From assembly GCA_033002965.1 (NCBI GenBank), contig JAURVB010002135.1:93593-157592 (forward strand): DNA of 64,000 nt, read 5' to 3'. Of this stretch, positions 22,580-34,190 are shown piece after piece. The stretch is from Piper betle (lineage: Eukaryota; Streptophyta; Magnoliopsida; Piperales; Piperaceae). A program made the translations under genes and the position numbers. Under the pieces are notes generated by a model. The model was not told the DNA's origin. It searched no databases and saw only the letters and a program-made list of their open reading frames with translations. Numbering within the stretch: the first letter of the stretch is position 1; each line of letters begins with the position of its first letter.

Positions 22580-24946
22580 TGTAAAACCCATGATTCGAGT
22601 TAGAGTTTTATAGCCTGAACTGGTTAGTTGTCTATTATTTTTAGTTGGGTTAATTTTAGAACACGCATACCAAGTTGAGGCCGGTCTTGTTTTATGAACC
22701 ATAAGAGTCATGTGTGCCCAAGTATATGATGATTATGTAAATAAGACAGCAGTAGAATGAGTTAGAAGACTATATAAGGGTACACCAGATTTTCTTTATT
22801 TATTTTAATTAGATTGTAGAATTATTTTTAAGCCGAATAACACATTAGGACGCATTACGCACATTTTGGGTGGGTTATTAGTTATAGAGCATGTTAGTGT
22901 AATATTGTGTGTATTTTGTTTTATGGGATTTTCCCTATTTTTTAGATTTTTTAGAATTATTACAAGTTAGTATTATTTTTCTAGAGTCAGAGTTGAGTCA
23001 GGTTTTAATTATGAGGCGATCATTTATTTTTCTCACCGACTGTTCATTTTTCTTACCAACCATTCGATTTTCTCACTAACCATTTGTTTTTCTCACCGAC
23101 CGCTCGTTTTCTTCCCCCTAACATCTATTAATTCCACACCTCCAACACTGTTACCATCCAGTCGCCACCATCCTCCTCACCCAACTTCCTTCTTTTTGCC
23201 TTCCCTCTTCCCCACATTCGTCACTCAATCTGCCACAACCTAGTCGCCATTGCCGCACGACTGATAATTAAGTATAGAAATTTATACAATTTTATTTGAT
23301 TGTTTTATGATTTTGGTCTGATTGTAAATGTGTGTTGATTTAAATTCAAATGCATGTTAATAGATGATATTAATGAATTAAAGTTTGAATTTAAATGCAT
23401 ATAAATAGTTGCCTTGTGTGGATTGATGAGTGCAGTATGCATGCATTATACTGGGAGTTAGTATTTAGTCTTGATGTATAGATACGGAGTATGTGCTCTC
23501 CGCCTAGGCGTGAGGAGACGTTTGAGCTTTTACCAGGTCCGTTAGGACTTGTTTTCAATTTTACGCTCTATTCTATTGTGTAGTTGTAGTACTTGTAGGA
23601 TGAGTTAAGTAGTGCTTTATCGGATCCCACTTGACTTTAGTCATTTAATTAACCAATTTTCCGGATTAGTAACCCACGAGGATGAGATCCTTCGAGTATA
23701 TTTTCGAAAATCAGATCGATCACAACTTTCCTTTAGGCCTATTATACAAATCCCTCCCTAGGCCTATCAATATAGTTTTATTGAGTTTTCAGTGAGACAA
23801 GAGATGGGAAAACTAACTCGTATATACCATGAGCAGGTGCACATGCTAGTTAAAGCATGCTCTAGATTAGTGAGCGGGCTGTTTCAATCTCAAGGGATCC
23901 TGACAATTCTGGTTTTGAGTTTCTCACACCTTGAGAAACGTGGAGGTTTACAGGTACTATTTACTATAGCATATATCCGAACTTGTGGTTCAAAGAGTAC
24001 TAAAGGCAACTATCTGTGAGTACTCGATCTTCGTGCTTAAGGCCAGGAGAATTATGGAGGAAAAGAGAGGGCTTAGAATATACTACTAGTCCCGAAGGAG
24101 CAGAAAATTAAATGAAAAAATTAGCAGTAACAAAACAGTCAGTTCAGGATACTGCTGGGTCTGCAGCCCATTGGCTTCTCTGTAGGTGCCTTTTAGAAAG
24201 TTTATGAGAAGTATATAAATATTTTCTTTCATATGAGAGTTTGCTCTCATAGCCAATTTGATATTATTTATATTTTTGAAATACTAACACTTGTAACTAA
24301 CGTGTTTTTATAATATATATAAGTAATGATCAAGAGTAGGATGAGCCAGCCTAGATGGGAGTAGTGATGTCTCATACATACACACTTATTAGATGATAGC
24401 ATGTTTAATATTTTGAAGATGATGTAATGAAATACAATACATGATGATGTGGTGTGATATGATGTATGTTGTAGTAGAAATGATGACATATTAATAAATA
24501 TGTTTAGACATTGAATAAGTGCAACAAGTAAGTCAAGGCTCAAAATTAATGAGAAATGTGAGTAGAATGCATAGATAGGTCAAGACCAAGTTCAGTTAAG
24601 TAAGATGAAGGTAAATTAGCAGTTGAGTCAAAACCCAAATATAGTAATGAATTATACGGTTGAATGAATTTATTATGTAAATATTTTATTAATTAGTTAA
24701 CTACCTATACATGTTGATTTAATAGGGTGGCAGTTAATTGTACTTTTAAGAAAGATTGTCTGTTTTATTGTAGGTATTTTAGTATGCAAATTGGTTGTCA
24801 TGTCATTTATGTAATAGTAGCAAGTTAGGTTTATTTTAGTGAATTTATCCATGCATAACGATTGACATCTTCCATCTCGAGAGTAGATCTAATTGGGACC
24901 AACGACATTCTTGTTCGGTTCCCCAGTGTGAACTGGATTTGGGGTT
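22580..24946 (-). mobile_element. A-family LTR, inverted (A2)
   Basis: It starts TGTAAAACCC (the reverse complement of the A1 end) and follows A1 backwards through several landmarks: GAGTCAGAGTTGAGTCA (about 22984), CGCCTAGGCG.GAGGAG, GGATCCCACTTGACTT, GAGACAAGAGATGGG, and the GGTGGC.TTAATTG block. It finishes at GGATTTGGGGT, without the final TTACA. It is more diverged than A1 and A4. Four or five copies of a 20-bp pyrimidine-rich repeat lie at about 23020-23110. Solo LTR or fragment; no clear duplication on the right side. Confidence 0.8.
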
Positions 24947-25910
24947 CAGGTTAGCCGACCCACATGTCTATTAATGCGACATAACTCATGACATCTTTAT
25001 GGCTCTAATTAAATTGTATTTACACAAATTTCATGACTTTGGCAACGGTACAATACTAAAGAAAATTTTAAATTAGTATGAAGTCAAACTAGTCACATAC
25101 ATCAAGAAGTGGTGTGACAACAATCCAAAGATCATATCAAATCAGGTATTTGATAGCTTCTTAAAACTAAATGCATTACTAAAGCACTGCCCCCCACCTC
25201 TAATGTGTAAATGGTCATATTAACTATTTCTAAAACACAACACATGCTAAACAAAACCATACAATAGGCACCCACATGAGCCAAAACCTTCCAAACCAAG
25301 GCACGAGCAATACTAACTCTCTCTAGAATTGAGAGCCAAAAGCCAAGCCAAACTAAATTGAACCAAAAAGGCAAATTGAATCAAACCAAAGGCCAAACCA
25401 AATTGATCAAAAAATGAAACCCAACCCAAAAGGCATGTATTTTACACAGTAGAAGCATGTGAGGTAGACTATATGGTGAGTTTACCCTATTGTATTTTGG
25501 GAGATATGTAGAGAGTAGTTCTCAAGATTCATTAACAACCATAGGTCAGTAGTGAATGCATTTCTTATACACACTAGGTCGTAGGAGTGGCTTGATATAG
25601 ATGAGGTGATGTGACGGGTATGGTATGGTATTACCTAAAACTCATTTCATAGGTACACACTAGGTAGACTTACAGCATTGGTATTGAGGTACCAGTGTGA
25701 GTTCATGGAACTTAAGACCATTGAAAATGGTTAGTTATAACAATTTGGCCAGGAACATCATGACCTAAGCGTATTGTTAGGAGAGTGATATGACAATTAG
25801 AAAACTATGAAGTTTGGTAGTTGGTTGTCTTGTTTTAGCTGTCTGGTACGAGGAGTATCTTGAGTGCTATCCAAATAGTGCAACCATTGTCCAGCTTGAG
25901 GATAAGATCC
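24947..25910. other. Unassigned AT-rich spacer
   Basis: It begins with AGGTTAGCCGACCC, a block that in other A LTRs lies inside the LTR just before the end, so the A2 end appears rearranged. The rest has no recognisable motif. Confidence 0.4.
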
Positions 25911-26456
25911 ATCGAGTATTTTTTCAGGATTTTACAATCTCCTTAGCTGGAAAATTTTGCCCTCAAAAATATAATAAGGTCATAAGGAGAACAAATCAGG
26001 GTTTTACAATCTCCCTAGCTTAAGAATTTTTGTCCTAAAAAATGTAACAGGGTTATAAGAGAAAATTACTTATTTATCTAACTTCTTTATTATCATATCT
26101 TGGGCATTCTTCCATTATGTGTTGGTCTACTTTTATCGAATTCTATAAAAGTTACTTAAATATCCTTACATTTTCTCAAAAATAATTCATTTTAGGAAAA
26201 TTACGATTTACAATTTTTGTTTTCTTGATTTAGGCATTCCCACTCATATGCATAGCTAAAGTGGGGTATACTATCATCCATATAGTACAGGGGTCCTATA
26301 CTACCCATACTCCATAAACAACATCTTTGATTATAAATGCGTCCCATATACGCTTATTGGTTTAAGAAGATGAATGGATCCTATATACTCTTAGACTTTT
26401 AACAAGGTAAGGATTAATTTGCATGGTTACATGGGACACACAGCTATAATACCACT
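25911..26456 (-). mobile_element. Element H1 gutted interior: 3' LTR end, duplicated PPT, untranslated tail and PBS
   Basis: On the plus strand an LTR end (ATTTTACA, 25936) is followed by the complement of a purine-rich tract. The same LTR-end/PPT segment occurs again at 26002-26072, a tandem duplication of about 72 bp. The next 400 bp parallel 42896-43400 behind LTR H2. A degenerate PBS complement (near 26440-26455) then abuts LTR 26457. No gag or pol remains, so the element kept only its ends. Confidence 0.65.
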
Positions 26457-27776
26457 TGTAACGACCTGCCCATTCTGTGCCATGAGCCAAATGTTATTAT
26501 ATGAAAATAAGTTTTCATAAGTTAATTTTCTATTAATTTTTAATATTCTAAATAAACCCATGACATAAAATTTAATATAACAAATGCCCAGAAAAATGTA
26601 AGCGCTACGAACCGAACTGCAACCCCACAACTATGCAAACAATCTCTAAAAGTATAATAACAAATAAGAAAAATCAAAAGTCAAATATCAGAGTCCTCTA
26701 GCTATCCCAACTCTACCCATCTTCCATACTTAGACATGCGGAGGTAATTCTGCATTAGTGAGAAAAATACTAAGTCATATAAATATAAGAAACAAGTTAA
26801 TATATTCCACAACATATGAATTTGAATCTTTTAATGATTATGAGCATGTGTCGAGTAGTTATTATGCTATGAGGGTGGCTGCCCATCGAGCTACAATCCC
26901 ATACATACGCATACACGCTATGTAGCCCTTGGCCTTTAGTTACCGATGTTTTCCATTGACTCATCCTCTCAATATCACAAGTGCATAATCAGTCATCTTG
27001 CGTTACTACACCTTATCTTTTAAGAATTTTATGGGTGCTGCCCCGTGTTAGACTAAATCAATTCTCTGACCCTGATTGTGCTTGGCGCATGGTGGTCGAA
27101 TGAGAGCTCAGGCCGACAAAGACTCCTAAATAAGAATATATAATTTTAAGGGTAGGGGCTTCCCCGTGTCAGACTAAACTAATTGTTTGACCCGGTTGCA
27201 CTCGGCGTATGGTGATCAAATGTGGGCTCAAGCCAACTAAGACTCCCAAATAGAAATATATAACATTTAAAGTAATTATACAAACCTGGAATTGTAAGGA
27301 GGCACCCGTAACTACGACACATGATCCTAACATGAATGGAACTTCTCGAAAACCTTCCCTTTGTAAGCTAAATATTCTCACAAACTATCAAGCTATTATT
27401 TTATTTACCATTAACAGAATTCTCCTTTATATAGAAGAATATGTATAGAATTTAAGAAGTCATTATATTAAATTTAATAAAAAGAATGTAATTACTTATA
27501 ACTTTATCATTTGTGTGGTAACGATAAGTTAAAAACTTATTATTTACTTAATGCGAATGAATGTTAAATCATACTCACAACTCCTAACCAAAAAATCAAT
27601 ACATTTTATTTAAAATTATCTATAAATACCATTGTACTTGTACCCTAAAGGTTATAATTGATAATTTATGATATTGATTCTTATGAATTAATTTAATTAA
27701 ATAATATTTAAGATTTGTGCCAAAATTTACAAAACCTTAAATAAAATAACCTAATTAGTTTTTTTGGGGTTTTACA
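26457..27776 (-). mobile_element. Element H1, 5' LTR (1320 bp)
   Basis: It starts TGTAACGACCTGCCC and ends GGGGTTTTACA. It shares with LTR H2 the block from AACATAGGAATTT-like AT-rich sequence through GGAGGTAATTCTGCATTAGTGA (about 26741-26763), GAGGGTGGCTGCCCATC, and a two-unit imperfect repeat (27015-27260). The start and the middle block are also similar to family B, suggesting common descent. The sense strand is minus, from the PBS at its left. Confidence 0.75.
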
Positions 27777-30705
27777 CTTAAGAAGGAAACCGTAAGAGTT
27801 ATTGCATGATTCATGCAAATAATTCATACTATAGGAAGGAATCTTAACTTAAAGGCTTCTACAACGAGCTCTCTGAGTCATAGGAGAGGCAACATCTCGC
27901 CTACAACTAAGAGGGTGACTTAAGAAAATGCTATCAATGCTTACTCTCATGCAAGAGTGTATTTCTTATTCTTTTGTTCTGCATTTTTAGTTAAGTAGGT
28001 TATTACATGATACTAGTCACACTTAGATAGAGTCAGAGGGGTCATGGTTGCTTGCTCCGTATTCCCCACACATGCACTGCAGTAACTACTAACACAAGGC
28101 ATTATTAAAGTGTCAGGCATCATACCCAAACATTTAGTCTTCATGTGGATTCTTCATACAGCACGACTCGTAAACTCCTCCAGTCCACATTAGTTCATCA
28201 TGCACAAAGCTATAGTAACTTAATTAGGGTTAGGGTTGCAAGTATACTTTGTGGAAAGTACGATAGTTGGGTTTTATTGAATGGACATAATCGGATGGTG
28301 CTTTGGATGGGATAAACGATATCCAAATGGGCTTAGATTTAAACAAATGGCCCCTAACAACCTAAGGGTGTTACATAAATTTTACCAAGTGTTGGCCCAT
28401 GGGTGCACATGGTAAACTTGGCCTAGAAAGGTAGGGCTAAGGTGCTGGCAAAAATGTACCTCAGCTGCACCCCAATATTCCAAAGGTCAATTCTTGCTAT
28501 TGAGGACTCCAAATGGACTTGGGTAAACTCTCATGGTTAGCCAACACTGTGGGCGTGAATCCTGTGAAATTTTAAATCCAAACTCTAAGTTTTAGGGCCT
28601 TTGTGAACTGCAGAGTCGATGACATTGGCTAGGTTATTTCTGAGGCTTGCTGGACCAATTCAGCTTGGGAAATTTCTACACCAAACTCTACTTAGGCAAT
28701 GGCTCCCAAATGTCAGGGGGATGTTATTGGGACATGTCTTAAAGTATCGGTGAATTTTTATGGAATTTCACCACCAAGACAAAGCTAGGGAAATAGGGTT
28801 TCACCCCTGCCCACTCTACAAAATCCAATTCACTAGAGAGATAATTGATTTTTAATCTAGGCTCAAAATTTACATGTTTCTACTGAACACTTAGTAAGTC
28901 CTTAAGTAATTTTTTTAGATTTTAATAACATCTTTTAGCAAGCCCACCAACGAGCACAATCTCATAGCACGTCATAACACACAAACAATATAGTATACCC
29001 ACAATGCACTTAGGGGTTTTTTCTAAGCCATTAATGATGTCATTTTTATATGATATTTTTAACACTGAATAGGTTGTTTCCTTGGCTATAATCATGCAAA
29101 AGATTGCACACAAACACTCCTACAACAAGGCGTAGAAATTGGGAAAATTGGTGGGAAGCTACTGAAAATAGTAAAGCCACTGCCTTTCAACAATTTTTGC
29201 TCCAATGCATGTCAAAAAAGATCATGTAAAAACATAATCTACAGCATGAGATATGAATTGTCTAGTGAAACAGTGCTTATATAAGCATTCAGATCTTCCA
29301 AAAACTATTTTCATACATATGCAAGTGAAAAGGACACTCTAATCACTTACAAATAAACATGGCACACAAAACGAGGTGAAACTTTTACATAAGCATGACA
29401 ATAAAATACTCAATTTACATAATTATCTTGGTTAATAACATGTTAAACCCCATTGTCTACTTAATTAGGTGTACTTAGTGGAAAGTCCAGTACTTGGGCT
29501 TTATCAAACGGACTTAACCAGACGGTCCGTGACATCCTAATCGTGTGATACAAATTTTACCATGTATTGGCCCCATGGACCAACATAGTAAACTAGGCTA
29601 ATAAGGTCGGGCTAAGGTGCTAGGAATAGTGTTCTTGGACTGCACACCAATATTCCTAAAGTTCATGGTATTTGAGATACCAAATGAGCCCGGGTAAACA
29701 CTGAGGGTTAGCCAACATCCAGGCTTGAAATTTGAAGTGGATACCATACTCTAAGTAATTGAGTCTGAGTTAAGTTGGGAGTGGATCTAAGTTAATTCTG
29801 AGGCTGGCTAGACCTATTCAGCTTGGCAAATTTCTGCCAAAAACTCTACTTAGCAATGGCTCCTTAATTTTAGATTGATGTTACTAGGACATATCTTAAG
29901 GTCATCAAATTTCACCTCCAAACAACCAGGTTTGAGATTTTGTACCCAAAGATAGGGAAGTAGGGATTCTTCTCCACCGCAGAAAACCCAATTCACTAAA
30001 GAGCTAAATGGTTTTTAACCTAGCACAAAATAATGTAATGTTTATAGATTTTAATAACATCTTTTAACAAGCTCACCAAGGTGCACAAACTCAAGGCATG
30101 GCACAACACCCAAACAGTATAGCTTACCCACAACGTGCTTAGGCATTTTGTTTAAGCCTTTAATGATATAATTTTGATATGATATTTAAACACGAAACAG
30201 CTAACATCCTAAGCTATAATCATGCAAAATATTGTGCCTAACAACAGTGTGTAGAAATTGGGGAAATTGGCGGTAGCACTGGAAATAGTAAAGCCGCCGC
30301 CTTTCACCAATTCTTTTTGAATGACATTTTAAACCCCATTAGGTAACTTCATTAGTGTGTTAGGGCTGCAAGTGTGGTAGTTAGATTTTATCGTACAGAC
30401 TTAACTGGGTAGTTTTTTAGATGGGCCAAACGATATCCAAGTACACTGAGATTTCAACCAGTTGTCCATGTGTGTGACAAAAATTTTACCAACTGTTCGT
30501 TAGGGGCTAATATGGTAAACTAAGCCTACTAAGGTTGGGCTAAAGTGCAGATAATAGTGTTCCTGGGCTTACAAATATCCCTAAGGTCTTCATTCATGGA
30601 ATTGGAGACTCCAAATAGGCTAGGTGAATTCTAACTGTTAGCCAACACTATTGAATTGAATCCATGAAAAATTTCAAGTCCAAACTCTTGTATTTGGGCT
30701 TGAGT
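27777..30705 (-). mobile_element. G-family LTR, inverted, with amplified interior (G3)
   Basis: Bases 27777-28225 are the reverse complement of the downstream end of LTR G1/G2 (near 20930-21000 and 44980-45060). From 28226 a unit also found inverted in G1 (18780-19380) is repeated: 28226-29440, 29441-30340 and a partial copy 30341-30705. Typical landmarks in each copy are ATTTTACCA.GT, GGTAAACT, GGTT.GCCAACA and, in the first two, TTTTAATAACATCTTTTA. Both ends are cut by H elements. Confidence 0.65.
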
Positions 30706-30898
30706 TGTAACCCACCTGTTGTGAGCTACAAGCCAAGTGTTACTACATAAAACTGAGTGTCTCGTCTCGTAAAATAATATCCTATTAATTTTCAACATTT
30801 TACAAAACCCATGACGTAAAATTCTTTTTAAATTGCACAAATAAAATTCATGCTCAAGGAATCAGTTAAAGTTCAAATTTTACATTGTGCAATAAAAC
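30706..30898 (-). mobile_element. H-family LTR H2, piece 1 of 3
   Basis: It starts TGTAACCCACCTG and parallels H1 from 26457 (GAGC.ACAAGCCAAGTGTTA, AAAACCCATGAC.TAAAAT). It is interrupted at 30898 by TRIM3 and resumes at 34043. The duplicated target AAAAC is found at 30894-30898 and 34043-34047. Confidence 0.75.
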
Positions 30899-31333
30899 TG
30901 TGAGATCCCTCAATTTAATCCCACATCTAATACCTACTGGGAGAAGATCCTATTTATAAATAAGAATGGACTATAGATCTTTAACTTAGGTTAACTATTG
31001 TTGAAGAAATAGCTTGGCCCATTATGTTGTATTTTGGGCCGGGTCGTTACAAATGGTATCAGAGTCAGGTTACGTGCTAGATGGTGGGCTGGACTAGGGA
31101 TGTTGGCTAGGCAGTAAGTCACGGGCCAAAGAAGGTCATGTGCTAGGGTTACCAATGGGCCAAGTGTAAGAATTTCAGGGATAAAATTTCCCAAGGTGGG
31201 TCGATTTTGGGATTCCTCCAACTTAATCCCACATCTAATACCTCCTGGGAGAAGATCTTATTTATAAGTGAGAATGGAATATAGATTTTTAACTCAGGTT
31301 AACCACTGTTGAAGAAATGACTTGGCCCATTAT
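30899..31333 (+). mobile_element. TRIM3, 3' LTR truncated and joined to LTR B3
   Basis: The 5' LTR spans 30899-31051 (TGTGAGATCCC to GGGTCGTTACA) and the PBS TGGTATCAGAGTC starts at 31054. A single copy (31091-31161) of the interior unit is present, where TRIM1 and TRIM2 carry two. The purine tract CCAAGGTGGGT comes next, then a mutated 3' LTR from 31206 that stops at GGCCCATTAT (31333). The missing tail is replaced by LTR B3. It is more diverged than TRIM1 and TRIM2, so probably older. Confidence 0.85.
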
Positions 31334-31346
31334 TGTAATGACTGTG

Positions 31347-31406
<60 letters not shown>

Positions 31407-34042
31407 CGCGATCCAGAAAGGACTGAACGTATATTTTATTATTTACCCAGTTAAATGAAATACGGGTGTAGGGGTGTTTTCACATACCCTAGCCATCATT
31501 TTCATTTTTATATAGGTGAAAGAGGACGTCATTTTTGGTGTCTTTCTCACCTTAGCTGCCTAGTTCTCCTCTTCCTTACGGATGCTTCTTCCTTACTTGG
31601 GTATCCTTCCTATCTCCCTCTTCTTAATTTTCTTCCATGCATATTCTTTTTCATTGATAATAAGTTTGATAAACATGAGAAATTATGTCTGATATCAACA
31701 ATAAAAAACTAAAACTAATCTGGAAACTGGAATTTTGCCATGGCCAACGGGTCTGAATTTTGGCATGATGGGCGACTATAAACAAATATTTCAAGGCATC
31801 CCCTCACACCCCCGACGACCTCTCTGGTTGCTGGGTCAAAGGGATGGCTCCTGGACCTTGCTGCCATGGGTGGTGAATTACCTGGTTATGGGCGGAGTTG
31901 TAGTGGGCGATGCTGTGGGAGATTCCACACATCTATACCAGTTTGCCGGCCAAGGCTCACACCGTGCATGCTCATAGCGCTTGGCCTTGACGTTGGGTTG
32001 TTGTGCAGGAGAAGGGAGTGTTCCCGGCGGTGCTGCTGGCTAGATGGAGTTCACCTTGCAGTCCCGGCGGTGCTGCTTGCCAGACAACATGCGCCTTGGT
32101 GCAGAACATGAATTGCCTTGGATAGTTGCTGTAATGCACGAGCTTAGCCTTCCAATTGGATTGCTAGGGAAGGAAGCAGTTAGGGAAGGACGTGATCTGG
32201 TTTTGGGTTGAAGAAGAAGAAAGACAGATCTGTTTTTGGTGCAAAGAAGAAGGTAGGAGAAGAAGGGACGTTGGGGAAGAAGAAGATGATAGTTTTGTAA
32301 ATATGGGTTGACTCGATACTGACTCGAGTTAAAAAATAATACTAACTCATAATAAATCTTTAAAAATAATTATTTTAATGGGTTATGGGTAAAGTTACTA
32401 AACTAATTAATTATTGTATGAAATCGCCACGAGTAATAAAAAAATACGGTAATGATAAATGGTCGATAATTAATCGGCGCACAACAAACGATTAAATTAA
32501 ATCAGATGGTTATAAGTGAGAAAATAAAATAAAGATTTCACCTTTACCATATCAAAGTTAATATTAAGTAAATAAAGTGATTATTTTAATAATGAGTCAG
32601 TAATGTAGAAAATGGGTTATTAAAATATAATCGTGTAAAAAAATCACAAGTGACGAACCTAAATAGCATAATGAAAATAAATAAAGTTTGAAACTTTTAT
32701 TGAGTCGAATAATTTAAAATAATTGTGTTAATAATATTTTTGAATTAGAATAATACAAATTATTTTAAATAATTTAATCATACAACTTAATTAATTAAAT
32801 TGCTATGAATAAGGATAGCGATTAAAAATTATAACCGTAAACTAAATCATCAAGATCGTGGTTAAGTAATTATTATCTCAAAAGAAAATATACTAATAAT
32901 AATAATTAAATACTTGTTTATAAATTAATAATTACTTTATCATTAGTGAAGTGTGAATTATGATTTAGATAATAAATTTAAAATGTAAAGTAGGATTTAA
33001 ATGGTTATATCACATGAATAATTTAATATTTAATATTGTTGAATTTTAATAGTGATAATATATATTAGTCATTTAGTTGCTTGCATTTCTACTCGAATAA
33101 AATTATACTTATGTATAATTTTATGTTCTTGTTCAGATTAGGATCGTTGGTCACAGTTGCAGGTTCACTTACGAACTATCCAGGTCCGTATAATTATTTG
33201 AAATGTTGTATTTTCCCTTGTTGGCAGCCCTGGTCGGCTTGAGCCCAAATTCGACCACCATGCACCGAGTGCAACCGGGGTCAAGGAATTGACTCAGTCT
33301 CACACGGGGCCACACCCTTAAAATTACTATGTGGGAGTCTTGGTCGACTTGAGTATCTGACCACCATGTGCCGGAATGCAACCGGGGTCAACTCAATTCG
33401 GCACAAGGCAGCACCCCCTGAAAGATTGAACACCTGCCCCCATGCCGAAAGGGGTGACAGGGTACAATGGCGCAAGACGGCTCATTATGCACTTGTGATA
33501 CTGAGGGTGAGTCAATGGCAAATATCGGTAACTATAGGCCGTGGGCCACGTAGCGTGTGTGCGCATGCATGGGATGGTAGCTGGATGGGGTGGTCACCCC
33601 TCCTAGCATATAACGAGCTCGGCATAGGCTCATAACAACTAAAAGACTCTTGAAACGATAATAGGGATTTTATTGACTTGTTTCATTTAATTATGTGGCT
33701 TAATAGTTTTATCACTAACGCGGAATTGCCTCCGCAGGTGAGCAGCTTTGGATTGAAGATAAAGTGTGTTGGTGGTTCTTTTACCAACTGAGGTATGGTG
33801 AATCGATAATAAATTGGACTTCCTTTTTACCCTCTTGTGTTATAATTGTGGCTATGGGAAACGGTCCGAGACTGTGGGACAGTTATTTTATATATTGTCA
33901 TATGCTATCAGAACATGTTTTATTTTTATGATTTATAAATTCTAGACTTATTTGCAGTATTACAATTCATGTTCTAGAATGTTATGTTTACAACAGATTA
34001 TATTTTTAAGTAACAACCGGTCCGGTTCAGGTGGTTGTTACA
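31334..34042 (+). mobile_element. Solo LTR B3, opposite orientation to B1 and B2 (2709 bp)
   Basis: It starts TGTAATGACTG and ends GGTTGTTACA. It matches the reverse complement of LTR B1 along its whole length, including the CAACG..CGATCC stretch, the ACGGCTAGGGTATG region (about 31480), the leader block near 32305, the tandem-repeat slot (33215-33420) and the conserved block (33837-33882). An ATATAGGTGAAAGAGG box at about 31510 is a plausible promoter. A long TA run (31352-31401) lies near the start. No internal region is present. Confidence 0.85.
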
Positions 34043-34190
34043 AAAACAAAATATAATATAAGCTCGGAATAATATAAGCCCCATGAAACAAACGGAAATC
34101 CCACTACCACCCAAACAACTTAGAAGTATAACAATATATATAAGAAAAAAAAGTTTAATAACAAAGTTCTCCGACTGTCTCGACTTTATT
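34043..34190 (-). mobile_element. H-family LTR H2, piece 2 of 3
   Basis: It matches H1 around 26600-26710 (CCCAC, CAAACAA, AAAGTATAA, CTCC..CTATC pattern) and continues after element B2 at 41901. It is the middle piece of one H LTR split by two insertions. Confidence 0.7.

Noticed and set aside
25132..25374. An 80-codon hydrophobic minus-strand frame
   Set aside because: No start context, domain or neighbouring coding remnant. Such lengths are expected by chance in 64 kb.
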